A DNA stretch of 64,000 bases, from the NCBI RefSeq assembly GCF_016629525.1, contig NZ_AP024269.1, positions 3,534,001 to 3,598,000 on the forward strand, written 5' to 3'. Position 1 is the stretch's first letter; every line of letters begins with the position of its first letter. A model generated the notes under the pieces. That model did not search any database and was not told the origin of the DNA. It was given only the letters and a program-made list of their open reading frames with translations. Shown here in pieces: positions 26,434 to 35,655 of this stretch. A program made the position numbers and the translations under genes. The stretch is from Kaistia sp. 32K (lineage in GTDB: Bacteria > Pseudomonadota > Alphaproteobacteria > Rhizobiales > Kaistiaceae).

Positions 26434-27647
26434 GGATGGCGCCGACGCGGCCGTCGCTCGCAGCCCTCGTCCTGCTCGCGGCGCTGCCGGCGGCGGCGCT
26501 CGCCGACGGGCTGGACCGCGCCGTCGGCAAGGCGCTGTTCGACCGCATCTGGGTGCAGGCCCCCTCCTCGACCGCCGCCAATGACGGGCTCGGACCACTC
26601 TTCAACGAGAAGAGCTGCGCCAGCTGCCACTCCGGCAAGGCGCTGTCGGCCAAGATCACGGCGACGCCGGACGGCACGCTCGCCCAGCGCGGCATCGTCA
26701 CGCGCCTCGGCGACGCGAAGGGCGTCACGGACCCGGTCTATGGCCGCCAGATCCAGCCGCGCGCCGTCTCGGGGCTGAAAAGCGAGGGCACCGTCACCTA
26801 CGCGCTGCCGGAGCATCCGGGCGGCGCGCTCGCCGTCATCTTCGCGCCGAGCCGGGGCGATCTCGCGGCGGCGACGCGCCTCGGTCCGCGCCAGGCGCCG
26901 TCGCTGCGCGGCATCGGGTTGATCGAAAAGGTCGACGAGGCGGCGATCCTCGCCAATGCGGCGGCGCCGAAGCCGGACGGCGTCTCGGGCCGGCCGCGCA
27001 TGCTCGAGGTCGACGGCAAGTCCGTCGTCGGCCGCTTCGGCTGGAAAGCTTCGGCGGCGACGCTCGACCAGATGTCCGCCGACGCCTTCATGCTCGACAT
27101 CGGCATGTCGAGCCCGCTCGCGCCGCATCCGTATGGCGACTGCACCGCGCTCGAGCCCGACTGCCTCGCCATGCCGAACGGCCGCAGTCCCGAGTTCGAC
27201 GGCGAGGAAATCTCGTCCGAGATGATCCGCCTGCTGAACGCCTATCTCGCCGGCCTCCCGGCGCCCGCCCCCGTCACGCCGACGCCGCCCGGCGCCGCGC
27301 TGTTCGCCTCGGCCGGCTGTTCCGCCTGCCACGTGCCGAGCCTCCCGGGTCGCGACGGCAGCCCGGTCACGCTCTATAGCGACCTGCTTCTGCACGACAT
27401 GGGACCCGGCCTCGACGACGGCGTCGGCGAGCCCGGCGTCGCCTCGAACGAATGGCGGACGCCGCCGCTCGTCTCGCTCGCCTTCCGCACCGGCGATAAC
27501 AGCCGCTTCCTGCATGACGCCCGCGCCGGGACGCTGGATGAGGCGATCCGCGCGCATGGCGGCGAAGCCATGGCGGCAAAACTGCGCTATGAAGCCCTGG
27601 CAGCGGCCGAGCGGGCCGCGCTCATCGCCTATCTGGAAACGCTATGA
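26430..27647 (+). CDS. Periplasmic di-heme cytochrome c oxidoreductase (DUF1111 type)
   Basis: About 405 residues with a signal peptide (LAALVLLAALPAAALA). It has two c-type heme sites, CASCHSG near residue 63 and CSACHVP near 296. The pattern and length fit the CcpA-like di-heme peroxidase relatives found in imelysin operons, thought to pass electrons during periplasmic iron oxidation or reduction. ATG at 26430 overlaps the oxidase stop (ATGA), and a second ATG at 26436 is possible. Its own stop overlaps the second imelysin start. Confidence 0.85.
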   Translation: MRMAPTRPSLAALVLLAALPAAALADGLDRAVGKALFDRIWVQAPSSTAANDGLGPLFNEKSCASCHSGKALSAKITATPDGTLAQRGIVTRLGDAKGVTDPVYGRQIQPRAVSGLKSEGTVTYALPEHPGGALAVIFAPSRGDLAAATRLGPRQAPSLRGIGLIEKVDEAAILANAAAPKPDGVSGRPRMLEVDGKSVVGRFGWKASAATLDQMSADAFMLDIGMSSPLAPHPYGDCTALEPDCLAMPNGRSPEFDGEEISSEMIRLLNAYLAGLPAPAPVTPTPPGAALFASAGCSACHVPSLPGRDGSPVTLYSDLLLHDMGPGLDDGVGEPGVASNEWRTPPLVSLAFRTGDNSRFLHDARAGTLDEAIRAHGGEAMAAKLRYEALAAAERAALIAYLETL

Positions 27648-28747
27648 TCGCGATCACCAAACGCCTGCTGCTGCTCTCGCCGCTCCTGATCGCGGCGAAG
27701 CGCGCCTTCGCGCAATCCGGCGATGCGCCGGAACGACAGGGGCCGAGCCCGGAGGCGCTGGCGATCGTCGCCGACAAGGCGATCACAGGCTATTTCATCC
27801 CCGCCTACGAGCGATTGCAGAAGGCCACCGCCAAGCTCGTCGCCGCGATGGATTTGAGCTGCAAGAGCCCGAGCGCGACGCCGGATCCGGCCGTGCGCAG
27901 CGCCTTCGAGGCCGTCCTCCAGGCCTGGGCCGGGGTCGATTTCCTCCGCTTCGGGCCGATGGCCGAAAAGGCAAGGCTCGAGCGCTTCTCCTTCCTGCCC
28001 GATCCGCACGGCACCGGCGCGCGGCAGCTGCGCCAGATCCTCGCCCAGCCCGACCCCAGCCTGCTCGAGCCCGGCGCGATTGCACGGAAGAGCGCCGCCG
28101 TGCAGGGCCTTCCCGCCTTCGAGGCGCTGGTGTTCGGCGCCTCCGACGATGCCGAGACGGCGGCCTATCGCTGCCAGCTGGCGCTCAGGATCGCGGAGAA
28201 TTTGAACACCATCGCTGGCGAGGCCGTCACCGAATGGACGAAGCCCGGCGGCTGGCGCGAGCAGATGCTGAAGCCGGGCGGCGCCAATATCGTCTATCGC
28301 GACGCCACCGAACCCCTGGTCGAGATCCTAAAGGCTGTTGTCACCGGCCTGCAGCAGATGCGCGACCAGCGCCTGCTGCCGGCGCTCGGAAAGTCTTTCG
28401 CCACGGCGAAGCCGAACCGCGGCGCCTTCGTCCGCTCCGGCGAGAGCTTCGCCTATCTGAACGCCTCCATGGACGCGATCGAGGCGCTGGTGGAACGCTC
28501 CGACGTGTTCAGCCTGACGCCGAACGACGCCGCGACGCTGCTCGCGGCGACCGAGGCGTCGTCGACGGAGTTCCGCAAGGCGATCAACGTCGGCAAGCCC
28601 TGGAACGAGGCCTTCGCCGATCCGGCCGCCTATGACAGCCTGAAGCACGCCTTCGACGTGCTGAAGACGATCGAGGACATCTTCAACTTCCGTTTCGCGG
28701 AGGCGGCGGGGATCTCGCCGGGATTCAATGCGCTCGACGGCGACTGA
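27644..28747 (+). CDS. Second imelysin-family protein, lacking the HxxE histidine
   Basis: About 367 residues with a short signal peptide (cleavage near RAFA-QS). The fold pattern matches imelysin, but where the first protein has GYHAIEF this one has GLPAFEA, near residue 162, so the metal-binding His is absent while the Glu is kept. This is the usual form of the second imelysin in two-imelysin operons and may bind a partner or another ligand. It overlaps the di-heme gene by 4 bases and the next gene by 20. Confidence 0.82.
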   Translation: MIAITKRLLLLSPLLIAAKRAFAQSGDAPERQGPSPEALAIVADKAITGYFIPAYERLQKATAKLVAAMDLSCKSPSATPDPAVRSAFEAVLQAWAGVDFLRFGPMAEKARLERFSFLPDPHGTGARQLRQILAQPDPSLLEPGAIARKSAAVQGLPAFEALVFGASDDAETAAYRCQLALRIAENLNTIAGEAVTEWTKPGGWREQMLKPGGANIVYRDATEPLVEILKAVVTGLQQMRDQRLLPALGKSFATAKPNRGAFVRSGESFAYLNASMDAIEALVERSDVFSLTPNDAATLLAATEASSTEFRKAINVGKPWNEAFADPAAYDSLKHAFDVLKTIEDIFNFRFAEAAGISPGFNALDGD

Positions 28748-29843
28748 ACCAGGCGGCTTCAGGGCCTTCGCCGGCCGCGCGCTCCGCGCGATCCTTCCCT
28801 TCGCCGGCGAGGCCGGGGGCGCGACGGAGCGGCAGGTCTTCGTCTCCTCGGTCCGGGTCGGCCCGCGTCAGCACATGCTGATGCTGATCGACGAGCGGGG
28901 CGGCATCGTCGGCCGCATGCCGCTCGCCGGTCGCGGCCATGACATCGCGATCGACCCGGCGCGCCGGCGTGTCGCCGTGTTCGCCCGCCGCCCCGGCTAC
29001 TTCGCCGTCCTCGTCGACGTCGCCTCCTGCGAGCCGCTGGCGACGATCACCCCGCCGGAGGGGCACCATTTCTTCGGCCACGGCATCTTCTCCGCCGATG
29101 GCCGGCTGCTCTATGCGACCGAGAACAATTTCGACGGCGAGCACTCGCGCGGCGTCATCGGCGTCTACGACGTCTCGGGCGGCACCTCCGCTCGGATCGG
29201 CGAGTTCGAGACGCATGGCGTCGACGCGCACGAGATCCTGCTCGCCCCGGACGGCCGCACGCTGGTGATCGCCAATGGCGGCATCGAGACCCATCCGGAC
29301 TATGGCCGCCAGAAGCTCAACCTCGCCGAAATGCGCCCCTCGATCGTCCGCATCGACAGCGAGACCGGCGATCTCCTTGAGGAAGCCGTGCTCGATCCGG
29401 CTCTGAACCGCCTCTCCATGCGCCACATGACCTTCGACGGCGGCGGCAATGTCTGGTTCGGCTGCCAGTGGGAGGGCGCGCGCAGCGAGCGGCCGCCGCT
29501 GGTCGGGCGCATCGGCAAGGACGGCAAGGCGCAATTGATGAACTTCCCCGATGGGATCGCACCGCTGGCGCGCAACTATATCGGCTCGGTCGTGGCGAGC
29601 CGCGACGGCTCGACCATCGCCACCTCCTCGCCGATCGGCGGCCAGCTGTTCTTCTGGGACGCGGCGAGCGGCGATTTCCGCGATTGCGTCGCCCTGCCGG
29701 ACGGCTGCGGCGTGGCGCCGACCGAGGGCGAAGCCTTCCTCGCCACCGCCGGCGACGGCCGCGTCATGCGGACCGAACACGGCCAGCTCGCCCCGCTCGC
29801 CCGCCGCCACGAGCAGTTCGACAACCATCTGCGTAGGGTCTAG
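28728..29843 (+). CDS. DUF1513 beta-propeller protein
   Basis: About 371 residues with repeated blade-like units (GHDIAIDPARRRVAVFARR, HGIFSADGRLLYATENN, AHEILLAPDGRTLVIANGG, each in part). These fit the DUF1513 propeller that closes imelysin operons. Most members have a Tat signal; here the N-terminus (MRSTATEPGG..., a modest hydrophobic stretch) shows no convincing one. The start overlaps the imelysin gene by 20 bases. An alternative start further in would leave no signal either. The role in iron uptake is by association only. Confidence 0.8.
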   Translation: MRSTATEPGGFRAFAGRALRAILPFAGEAGGATERQVFVSSVRVGPRQHMLMLIDERGGIVGRMPLAGRGHDIAIDPARRRVAVFARRPGYFAVLVDVASCEPLATITPPEGHHFFGHGIFSADGRLLYATENNFDGEHSRGVIGVYDVSGGTSARIGEFETHGVDAHEILLAPDGRTLVIANGGIETHPDYGRQKLNLAEMRPSIVRIDSETGDLLEEAVLDPALNRLSMRHMTFDGGGNVWFGCQWEGARSERPPLVGRIGKDGKAQLMNFPDGIAPLARNYIGSVVASRDGSTIATSSPIGGQLFFWDAASGDFRDCVALPDGCGVAPTEGEAFLATAGDGRVMRTEHGQLAPLARRHEQFDNHLRRV

Positions 29844-29876
29844 CAGGGACCCGGTCGGGATCGCGGCGTGGGCCGG

Positions 29877-31124
29877 CTACGCCGGCAGTGCCGCCTTGTC
29901 CCGCTTCGCCAGCGCGCGTTCGTCGTCGACGATGTAGTCGCGGATCACCGGCACGTCGTCGCGCTGCGACGAGAGCAGCAGTTGGTAGACCATGTTGGAG
30001 CCGTGCAGGAAGCCGAGCTCGACGGCGGCGAGATAGAACTCCCACATCCGCGCGAACCGCTCGCCCTGCATGGCGACGACTTGCTCGCGCACGGCCATGA
30101 AGCGCTCCCGCCAGGCCTTGATCGTCCAGTAATAGTGCAGCCGCCAGATCTCGCAGTCGTCGACCCAAAGCCCCGCCTGCTCCGTCGCCGCGAACACCTC
30201 CGAGAGCGCCGGCACATAGCCGCCGGGGAAGATGTACTTGCGGATGAAGGGCGCGGTCGAGCCCGGCGGCGACATGCGGCCGATCGCGTGGATCATGGCG
30301 AAGCCGCCCGGCTTCAAGAGCCGCCGCACGGTACGGAAATAATCCTCGAAATGGGCGACGCCGACATGCTCCATCATGCCGACCGAGACGACGCGGTCGA
30401 ACTGGCCCTCGAGCTTGCGATAGTCGATCTCGACGAACGTGACCTTGTCGGCGACGCCCGCCTCCTCGACCCGGCGCCGCGCGGTCGCGAGCTGGTCGGT
30501 GGAGACGTTGATGGCGGTGACCTTGGCGCCGCAATGGACAGCGAGATAGATCGCGAGCGAGCCCCAGCCCGAGCCGATCTCGGCAACCGTCATGCCGGGC
30601 TCCAGCTTCAGCTTGGCGGCGATATGGCGGAGCTTGTTGATCTGCGCGCTCTCCAGATCCTCGTCGGGACGGCTGAAATAGGCGCAGGAATAGTTCATGC
30701 CCTCGTCGAGCCAGAGCCGGTAGAAGGCCTCGGGCAGGTCGTAATGCGAGCGGGCATTGTCGGCGGCGACGCCGACGACATTCGCCTGATGCCGGCGCTT
30801 CAGCATCTTCCACGCCTTGCGCAGCGATTTCTGGATCGGATGCGCGGCGAGCCCGGTGCGGTTGACCGAGAAGAGCAGCAGCAGGTCGTAGATCGAGCCG
30901 CCGTTCTCGACGACGAGCCGCCCGTCCATATAGGCCTCGGCGGACTTCAGCTCTGGATTCAAAAAGATCTCGCGCTCGACGGCCTTGTCGGTGAAGCGGA
31001 TGGTCACGTCGGGACCGTTCTCGCCGGAGCCGAAGATATGCCGGGTGCCGGAATGATCGAGAACGGTCAGCCGCCCGCTCCGGACGAACCGCTTCAAAAG
31101 GTGAGACAGCAGGCGCATGCACAT
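29877..31124 (-). CDS. cfa: Cyclopropane-fatty-acyl-phospholipid synthase
   Basis: About 415 residues. The N-terminal lipid-binding domain is followed by a SAM methyltransferase domain. Motifs are EIGSGWGSLAIYLA near residue 195, SVGMMEHVG near 265, and a C-terminal WEFYLAAVELGFLHG. It adds a methylene from S-adenosylmethionine across unsaturated acyl chains of membrane phospholipids, usually in stationary phase or acid stress. It is a single gene converging on the imelysin operon. An ATG at 31118 is an alternative start. Confidence 0.9.
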   Translation of the reverse strand: MCMRLLSHLLKRFVRSGRLTVLDHSGTRHIFGSGENGPDVTIRFTDKAVEREIFLNPELKSAEAYMDGRLVVENGGSIYDLLLLFSVNRTGLAAHPIQKSLRKAWKMLKRRHQANVVGVAADNARSHYDLPEAFYRLWLDEGMNYSCAYFSRPDEDLESAQINKLRHIAAKLKLEPGMTVAEIGSGWGSLAIYLAVHCGAKVTAINVSTDQLATARRRVEEAGVADKVTFVEIDYRKLEGQFDRVVSVGMMEHVGVAHFEDYFRTVRRLLKPGGFAMIHAIGRMSPPGSTAPFIRKYIFPGGYVPALSEVFAATEQAGLWVDDCEIWRLHYYWTIKAWRERFMAVREQVVAMQGERFARMWEFYLAAVELGFLHGSNMVYQLLLSSQRDDVPVIRDYIVDDERALAKRDKAALPA

Positions 31125-31272
31125 TCCCCCGTTTCAGCCCCGATGAAAGCCTCTCGATCGCCTTTGTGCAACCGGAAAGGCGTCGCATCCTGCACTCCGT
31201 AACAATTCGACACGCCGAGGTTGCGGCTCGATCGGGCGAGCGGGCCGGCAAAACAATGGTTTCCACTGCCGT

Positions 31273-31287
31273 ATCAAACGTTTAACC
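31273..31287 (+). promoter_or_regulatory. LacI-type operator (near-palindrome TCAAACGTTTAA)
   Basis: Lies 74 bases before the LacI-family gene. It differs by one base from the perfect palindrome at 35656-35671 that precedes the RraA/ABC operon. It probably serves autoregulation of the 31361 regulator. Confidence 0.7.
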
Positions 31288-31360
31288 ATGCCGCGCGATC
31301 CTCTAGGATCCCCCGACAGGCCGTGCGCAACGGTTCGCGGCTTCCGGAGAACGACGAGAC

Positions 31361-32374
31361 ATGGCCAAGCCCAACCTTCATACCGTCGCGGCCCATGCCG
31401 GCGTCTCGATCGCGACCGTGTCGAAGGTGGTCAACGGCGTGCGCTACGGCATCTCGGAAGCGACGCTGGAGCGGGTCCAGGCCTCGATCGAGGAGCTCGG
31501 CTACCGGCCGAACCGCTCCGGCCGCGGCCTTCGCACGCTGCGTCGTTCGATCATCGGCATGGCGATCGTCGACCCCTCGCCGACCTTCCTCGCCGATCCG
31601 TTCACGACCCATCTGGTCGCCGGCCTCTCGAACTATCTGAGCGACCGGGGCTTCGGCCTGCTCCTGCACGGCATCAAGCCGAAGCAGGTCGAGACCTCCT
31701 TCCTGGTCAAGGAGAACGTCGTCGACGGGCTCTGCATCATGCTGTCGGGCTCGGCCCAGCTCCGGCTTCAGAACACAAGACTGTTCAGCAAGCTCGGCCA
31801 TCCGCTGGTGGTGTTCCAGGATCGCGCCGCCGAGGGCGTTCCCGACACCTGCTTCGTCAACCAGGACGACGCCGGCGGCGCGGCGGCGCTGTCGCAGCTC
31901 GTGCTCGCCCGCAATCCGAAATCGGTGCTGATCGTCATCCCGGACATCTTCTGGCCGGCCATCGAGCTGCGGCTCGAAGCCTATTGGCAGTCGATGAAGC
32001 GCGCCGGGGTCGCGGCCAAGATCATCCGCTGCGACGAAAGCAATCCCGCCGCGATTGCCGAGGCGATCGGGGATCATCTCGACAAATCGGGCCTGCCGGA
32101 TGTGATCGTCGGCGCCAACGACAAGATCGCCCTCGTCGCGCTGCGCATCCTGGAAGGGCGGGCGGCGCGCGTGCCGGACGACGTCGCCGTCACCGGCTTC
32201 AACGCCTTCGCCTCGAACGACTATGCGGGTCTCGACCTGACAACGGCGCGCTCGCCCGCCTATGAGATGGGCGAGACCGGCGGCCGGCTGCTGCTCGAGC
32301 GGCTGGAGAGCGGACGGTTCGAAAAACGCGAATACACGCTTCCGGTCAGCCTCGTGCCCGGCGCGACGGCCTGA
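31361..32374 (+). CDS. LacI-family transcriptional regulator
   Basis: About 337 residues. The N-terminal HTH (TVAAHAGVSIATVSKVVNG, residues 8-26) and hinge (GYRPNRSGRGLRT) are followed by a periplasmic-binding-protein-like ligand domain with the usual PDDVAVTGFNAF near residue 270. The GTTTAAAC-type palindrome is found both before this gene and before the leftward operon ending at 32456, so it likely controls itself and that operon. The ligand is unknown. A hairpin terminator follows. Confidence 0.88.
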   Translation: MAKPNLHTVAAHAGVSIATVSKVVNGVRYGISEATLERVQASIEELGYRPNRSGRGLRTLRRSIIGMAIVDPSPTFLADPFTTHLVAGLSNYLSDRGFGLLLHGIKPKQVETSFLVKENVVDGLCIMLSGSAQLRLQNTRLFSKLGHPLVVFQDRAAEGVPDTCFVNQDDAGGAAALSQLVLARNPKSVLIVIPDIFWPAIELRLEAYWQSMKRAGVAAKIIRCDESNPAAIAEAIGDHLDKSGLPDVIVGANDKIALVALRILEGRAARVPDDVAVTGFNAFASNDYAGLDLTTARSPAYEMGETGGRLLLERLESGRFEKREYTLPVSLVPGATA

Positions 32375-32386
32375 GGCCAAACAAAA

Positions 32387-32412
32387 CGGCCATGGCGGGG
32401 CTGCCATGGCCG
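32387..32412 (-). terminator. Terminator between convergent genes
   Basis: Perfect 10-bp stem CGGCCATGGC / GCCATGGCCG with a 6-base loop. On the minus strand it is followed by TTTTGTTTGG, so it best serves the leftward ABC operon. It also faces the end of the LacI gene. Confidence 0.75.
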
Positions 32413-32455
32413 AATTCGAAAAATCGACGGTTCTTGCCGGTTGCGCGGTCGCGGA

Positions 32456-33205
32456 TCAGGCTTCCGAGACCTGCTCCAGCACCGCCTTCAGGAACTTCTG
32501 CAGGCGCGGGCTCTTCGGCCGGGTGAAGATCTCTTCCGGCGGTCCCGCCTCGACGACGACGCCGCCATCCATGAACACGACCCGATCGGCGACCTCGCGC
32601 GCGAACCGCATCTCATGCGTGACCAGCATCATGGTCATGCCCTGGCGGGCGAGACCGCGCACGACGTCGAGCACCTCGCCGACCAGTTCCGGATCGAGCG
32701 CCGAGGTGATCTCGTCGAGGAGCAGCAGGCGCGGGTTCATCGCCAGGCAGCGGGCGATGGCGACGCGCTGCTTCTGGCCGCCGGAAAGCTGGCGCGGATA
32801 GAAATCGGCCTTTTCCAGCAGCCCGACCTTGCCGAGCAGATCGCGCCCGCGCGCCTCGGCATCGGCGCGGCTCATCTTCAGAACATGGATCGGCGCCTCG
32901 ATGACATTGCCGAGCGCCGTCATGTGCGGGAACAGGTTGAAGTGCTGGAACACCATGCCCATCCGCATGCGCAGATGGTTGACGTTCGACTTCTCGGTGA
33001 TCGGCTTGCTCTCGAAGGTCACCTTGCCGCCCGTCGGCGTCTCCAGCCGGTTGAGGCAGCGGAGCAGCGTGCTCTTGCCGGAGCCGCTCGGCCCGATGAT
33101 AGCGACGCTCTCGCCCTCCCGGACCGTCAGATCGACGCCGCGCAGCACCTGGACCGCGCCGAAGGCCATCTCAAGGCCATCGAGATGAAGGATCGGTACG
33201 CTCAC
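32456..33205 (-). CDS. Polar amino-acid-type ABC transporter ATP-binding protein
   Basis: About 249 residues of the GlnQ/HisP family. Motifs are Walker [10 protein letters not shown] near residue 39, a Q-loop [12 protein letters not shown], signature [15 protein letters not shown] near 142, Walker [15 protein letters not shown] and the H-loop VTHEM. The Walker B Glu is followed by ITSALD rather than PTSALD, a known variant. It overlaps the permease stop by 4 bases. The uptake system normally carries amino acids, but its operon partner (RraA-like) and LacI control suggest a different small acid. Confidence 0.87.
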   Translation of the reverse strand: MSVPILHLDGLEMAFGAVQVLRGVDLTVREGESVAIIGPSGSGKSTLLRCLNRLETPTGGKVTFESKPITEKSNVNHLRMRMGMVFQHFNLFPHMTALGNVIEAPIHVLKMSRADAEARGRDLLGKVGLLEKADFYPRQLSGGQKQRVAIARCLAMNPRLLLLDEITSALDPELVGEVLDVVRGLARQGMTMMLVTHEMRFAREVADRVVFMDGGVVVEAGPPEEIFTRPKSPRLQKFLKAVLEQVSEA

Positions 33206-33855
33206 TGGGCCGCCCTCTTGCGTTCGAGTCTCTTGGCGACACGGGAGAGCGGCAGGCAGATCGCCAGATAGAGGATCGCCGCCATCGAGTAGATCGCCAT
33301 GCTGCGATAGGACTGGCTCGACGCGTCGTAGGACCGGTACATGATCTCCGGCACGGAGATGGTCAGGGCCAGCGACGTGTCCTTGATCATGGAAATGATG
33401 AAATTGGTGAAGGGCGGCAAGATGATCACGCCCGCCTGCGGCAGGATGATCCGGCGCATGGCGAGCGGCGTCGACATGCCGAGGCTGCGCGCCGCCTCGA
33501 ACTGGCCGCGATCGACCGCCTCGATGCCGGCGCGAAAGATCTCCGCCGCATAGGCGCCGCCGACCAGCGACAGCGTGATGATGGCGGCGGCCATCGGCTC
33601 CAGCCGGATGCCGAACGAAGTCAGGCCGAAATAGATGATGAACAGCTGCAACAACGCCGGCGTCGCGCGGATCAGCTCGATGTAGATGCCGGCGACATAG
33701 CCGAGAAGCCGAATGCCCGACATCTTGGCGAAGGTGGCGAGAAGACCGATGACGATGCTGCCGATCAGCGAGAAGACCGTCAGCTCCAGCGTGACGATTG
33801 CGCCCTTGGCGATATAGGGAAAGTAGGTTTGCAATAATTGCAGATAATCATTCAT
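33202..33855 (-). CDS. Polar amino-acid-type ABC transporter permease
   Basis: About 217 residues, four to five membrane helices, of the HisM/GlnP family. The coupling motif is [22 protein letters not shown] near residue 125 (in part), preceded by [20 protein letters not shown] (in part). The start MNDYLQLL is chosen because the upstream 15 in-frame residues are encoded by a hairpin region and are not family-like. There is only one permease gene, so the channel would be a homodimer. It overlaps the ATPase start. Confidence 0.86.
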   Translation of the reverse strand: MNDYLQLLQTYFPYIAKGAIVTLELTVFSLIGSIVIGLLATFAKMSGIRLLGYVAGIYIELIRATPALLQLFIIYFGLTSFGIRLEPMAAAIITLSLVGGAYAAEIFRAGIEAVDRGQFEAARSLGMSTPLAMRRIILPQAGVIILPPFTNFIISMIKDTSLALTISVPEIMYRSYDASSQSYRSMAIYSMAAILYLAICLPLSRVAKRLERKRAAQ

Positions 33856-33883
33856 GAAATTCGGATCCTGAGGCAACGGGACG

Positions 33884-33915
33884 CCGCCGGCAGGCAACAA
33901 TTTGCCTGCCGGCGG
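33884..33915 (-). terminator. Intercistronic hairpin after the binding-protein gene
   Basis: Perfect 14-bp stem CCGCCGGCAGGCAA / TTGCCTGCCGGCGG with a CAAT loop. It lies between the binding protein stop and the permease start. It is expected to protect the upstream message or limit readthrough, giving more binding protein than membrane components. Confidence 0.7.
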
Positions 33916-33925
33916 ATGACGGGTC

Positions 33926-34786
33926 CTAGAACTTGCCGGTCAGGTAGGACGGGTTGGTGAGCCCGTAACGCGCCATGATCTCCTTGTCCTCGCCACGCGC
34001 CTTGATGGCGTCGATCGCGTCGTCGAAGGCCTTGATCAGGCTCTCGGTGCCGTTCTTCGAATAGACGTAGTAGTTGGCGGGAAGCGTCTCGCTGCCGAGA
34101 TATTCCGGCGCCAGATATTCCACGACCTTGAAGTCGTAGTCGGGGTTCTGCGCCGCCGCATAGTCAAAGGTGTAGCCCCACCAGACAGCCGCATCGAGAC
34201 GGCCGGCCTTGAGGTCCATCAGCATCGGATCGGCGGAATCATACTTGCGGATGTCGGCGACGCCGTAGCGCTTCTGCAGCTCCTGGGCCTCGATCTCCTG
34301 CGCCGAGCCACGCACGGTGCCGATCACCTTGTCCTTGAGGCCCTGGACGTTCTCGATGCCGTCCTGCGAGCGGGTCAGCAGCACGTCGATGCCGTACCAG
34401 AACGGCTTGCTGCCATAGGCCATGACCTTCTGGCGCTCGGCCGTCTTGTAGAGGCCCGAGATGACGTCGATACGGCCGGAATCAAGCGCCGGCGCCAGCG
34501 CCGAGTGGACGAGCACGACCGGGTCGACCTCGACGCCGATTTCCTTGCCGACGGCCTTGGTGAAATCCGCCGCGATGCCCTTCCATTCGCCGGTGCCGAT
34601 ATCGATCCAGGTCTCCGGCGGAATGCTGAACGTGCCGACGCGCAGGAAGCCGCGCTTCTTGATGTCGGCGAGGAGATCGGTGCCCGCTTCCTGCGCGAAG
34701 GCAGGACGGGCCACCAGCGGCGCGCCCACGGCGAGGGCTCCGGCAGTAGTCAGGAATCCGCGTCGGGTGAATTGGCTCTTCATCAT
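33926..34786 (-). CDS. Polar amino-acid-type ABC transporter substrate-binding protein
   Basis: About 286 residues of the SBP_bac_3 family. The N-terminus MMKSQFTRRGFLTTAGALAVG is a Tat-like twin-arginine signal, unusual for this family, with cleavage near PAFA-QE. The mature part has RVGTFSIPPETWID, DVISGLYKTAERQKVM and the DLKAGRLDAAVWWG region (in part). GGGGAAC precedes the chosen start; ATG at 34783 or 34795 is possible. The ligand is not deducible, and the RraA-family neighbour hints at a hydroxy- or keto-acid. Confidence 0.86.
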   Translation of the reverse strand: MMKSQFTRRGFLTTAGALAVGAPLVARPAFAQEAGTDLLADIKKRGFLRVGTFSIPPETWIDIGTGEWKGIAADFTKAVGKEIGVEVDPVVLVHSALAPALDSGRIDVISGLYKTAERQKVMAYGSKPFWYGIDVLLTRSQDGIENVQGLKDKVIGTVRGSAQEIEAQELQKRYGVADIRKYDSADPMLMDLKAGRLDAAVWWGYTFDYAAAQNPDYDFKVVEYLAPEYLGSETLPANYYVYSKNGTESLIKAFDDAIDAIKARGEDKEIMARYGLTNPSYLTGKF

Positions 34787-34968
34787 GTTCCCCATGAATC
34801 TGGATGGTGGTTCTGATCTGGATGGTGGTTCGGGCAGGATCCCTTCTGACGAAGGGCTCAATCGCTGCCGGGACGCCTCTGACGCCATATCCCCGCGATC
34901 TCTCGCGGGTGCCTCTGGCGCTTCTCTTCGTCGACCCGGCAGGAATTCGGTGCGTTGCTGGCTGCGCC

Positions 34969-35637
34969 TCAGAGGACGCCGTATTTGGCGTAGACCTCGC
35001 CGAGCAGCAGGCCGTTCTCGAGTTCCTCGCGGGTCTTGTTCTCGCTGGTGACCTTCTTCAGCGCCGCCTGGATCACGTCGGCGGCGATCTTCTGCGGCAC
35101 GACGACGACGCCATCGACATCGCCGAAGACCAGGTCGCCGGAGGCGACCGTGACGCCGGCGCATTCGATCGGCAGGTCGCGCGCCATCATCTTGCCGCGC
35201 CCGCGCGAATCGAGCGGGCCGATGCCGCCGTGGAAGACGGGGAATTCGAGATTGCGGATGTGGCGGACGTCGCGGACGAGACCGTCCGTCACGCAGCCGA
35301 CCGCGCCCCGCTTGCGCGACGCGGTGGTCAGCAGTTCGCCCCAGGGCGCGATCCGCGTCGTCGGACCGTCGCAGCCGAGCACGGCGATGTCGTTCGGCTT
35401 CAGATCGTCGATCAGCGCGATCTCGACCTCGTAGGGGTTCTCGTCCTCGCGCACCGAATAGGTGTTCATGAACAGGCCGGTCCGCGCATAGCCGATCATC
35501 GTCAGGCTGTCGTCCAGCGGCCGCACGAAGGGCAGCATCGCCTGATGCGTCAGGCCGAAATCATCGAGAACGTCGGACAGAACGGCCGAATACAGAACTT
35601 TCTTCAGGGCTTCCAAATCGAACTGGGCAGCAGACAA
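34969..35637 (-). CDS. RraA-family protein, possible hydroxy-keto-acid aldolase
   Basis: About 222 residues, the normal RraA/HMG-aldolase length. The motif GELLTTASRKRGAVGCVTDGLVRD (in part) near residue 100 holds the conserved Gly-Glu, Arg and Asp used for metal and pyruvate-enolate binding in the aldolases, along with DLVFGDVDGVVVVP near 175. So it may be a 4-hydroxy-4-methyl-2-oxoglutarate-type aldolase or decarboxylase rather than an RNase E inhibitor. A TTG start at 35637 is inferred, with GGAGA 5 bases upstream; no ATG fits. It heads the operon with the ABC transporter, behind a LacI operator. Confidence 0.8.
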   Translation of the reverse strand: MSAAQFDLEALKKVLYSAVLSDVLDDFGLTHQAMLPFVRPLDDSLTMIGYARTGLFMNTYSVREDENPYEVEIALIDDLKPNDIAVLGCDGPTTRIAPWGELLTTASRKRGAVGCVTDGLVRDVRHIRNLEFPVFHGGIGPLDSRGRGKMMARDLPIECAGVTVASGDLVFGDVDGVVVVPQKIAADVIQAALKKVTSENKTREELENGLLLGEVYAKYGVL

Positions 35638-35655
35638 CGGGCTCTCCAACCTTCG

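Noticed and set aside
29877..31266. A longer start for the cyclopropane synthase giving a 500-codon frame on the same strand.
   Set aside because: That frame is a different phase without motifs. The real gene from 31124 has the complete SAM-binding and lipid domains.
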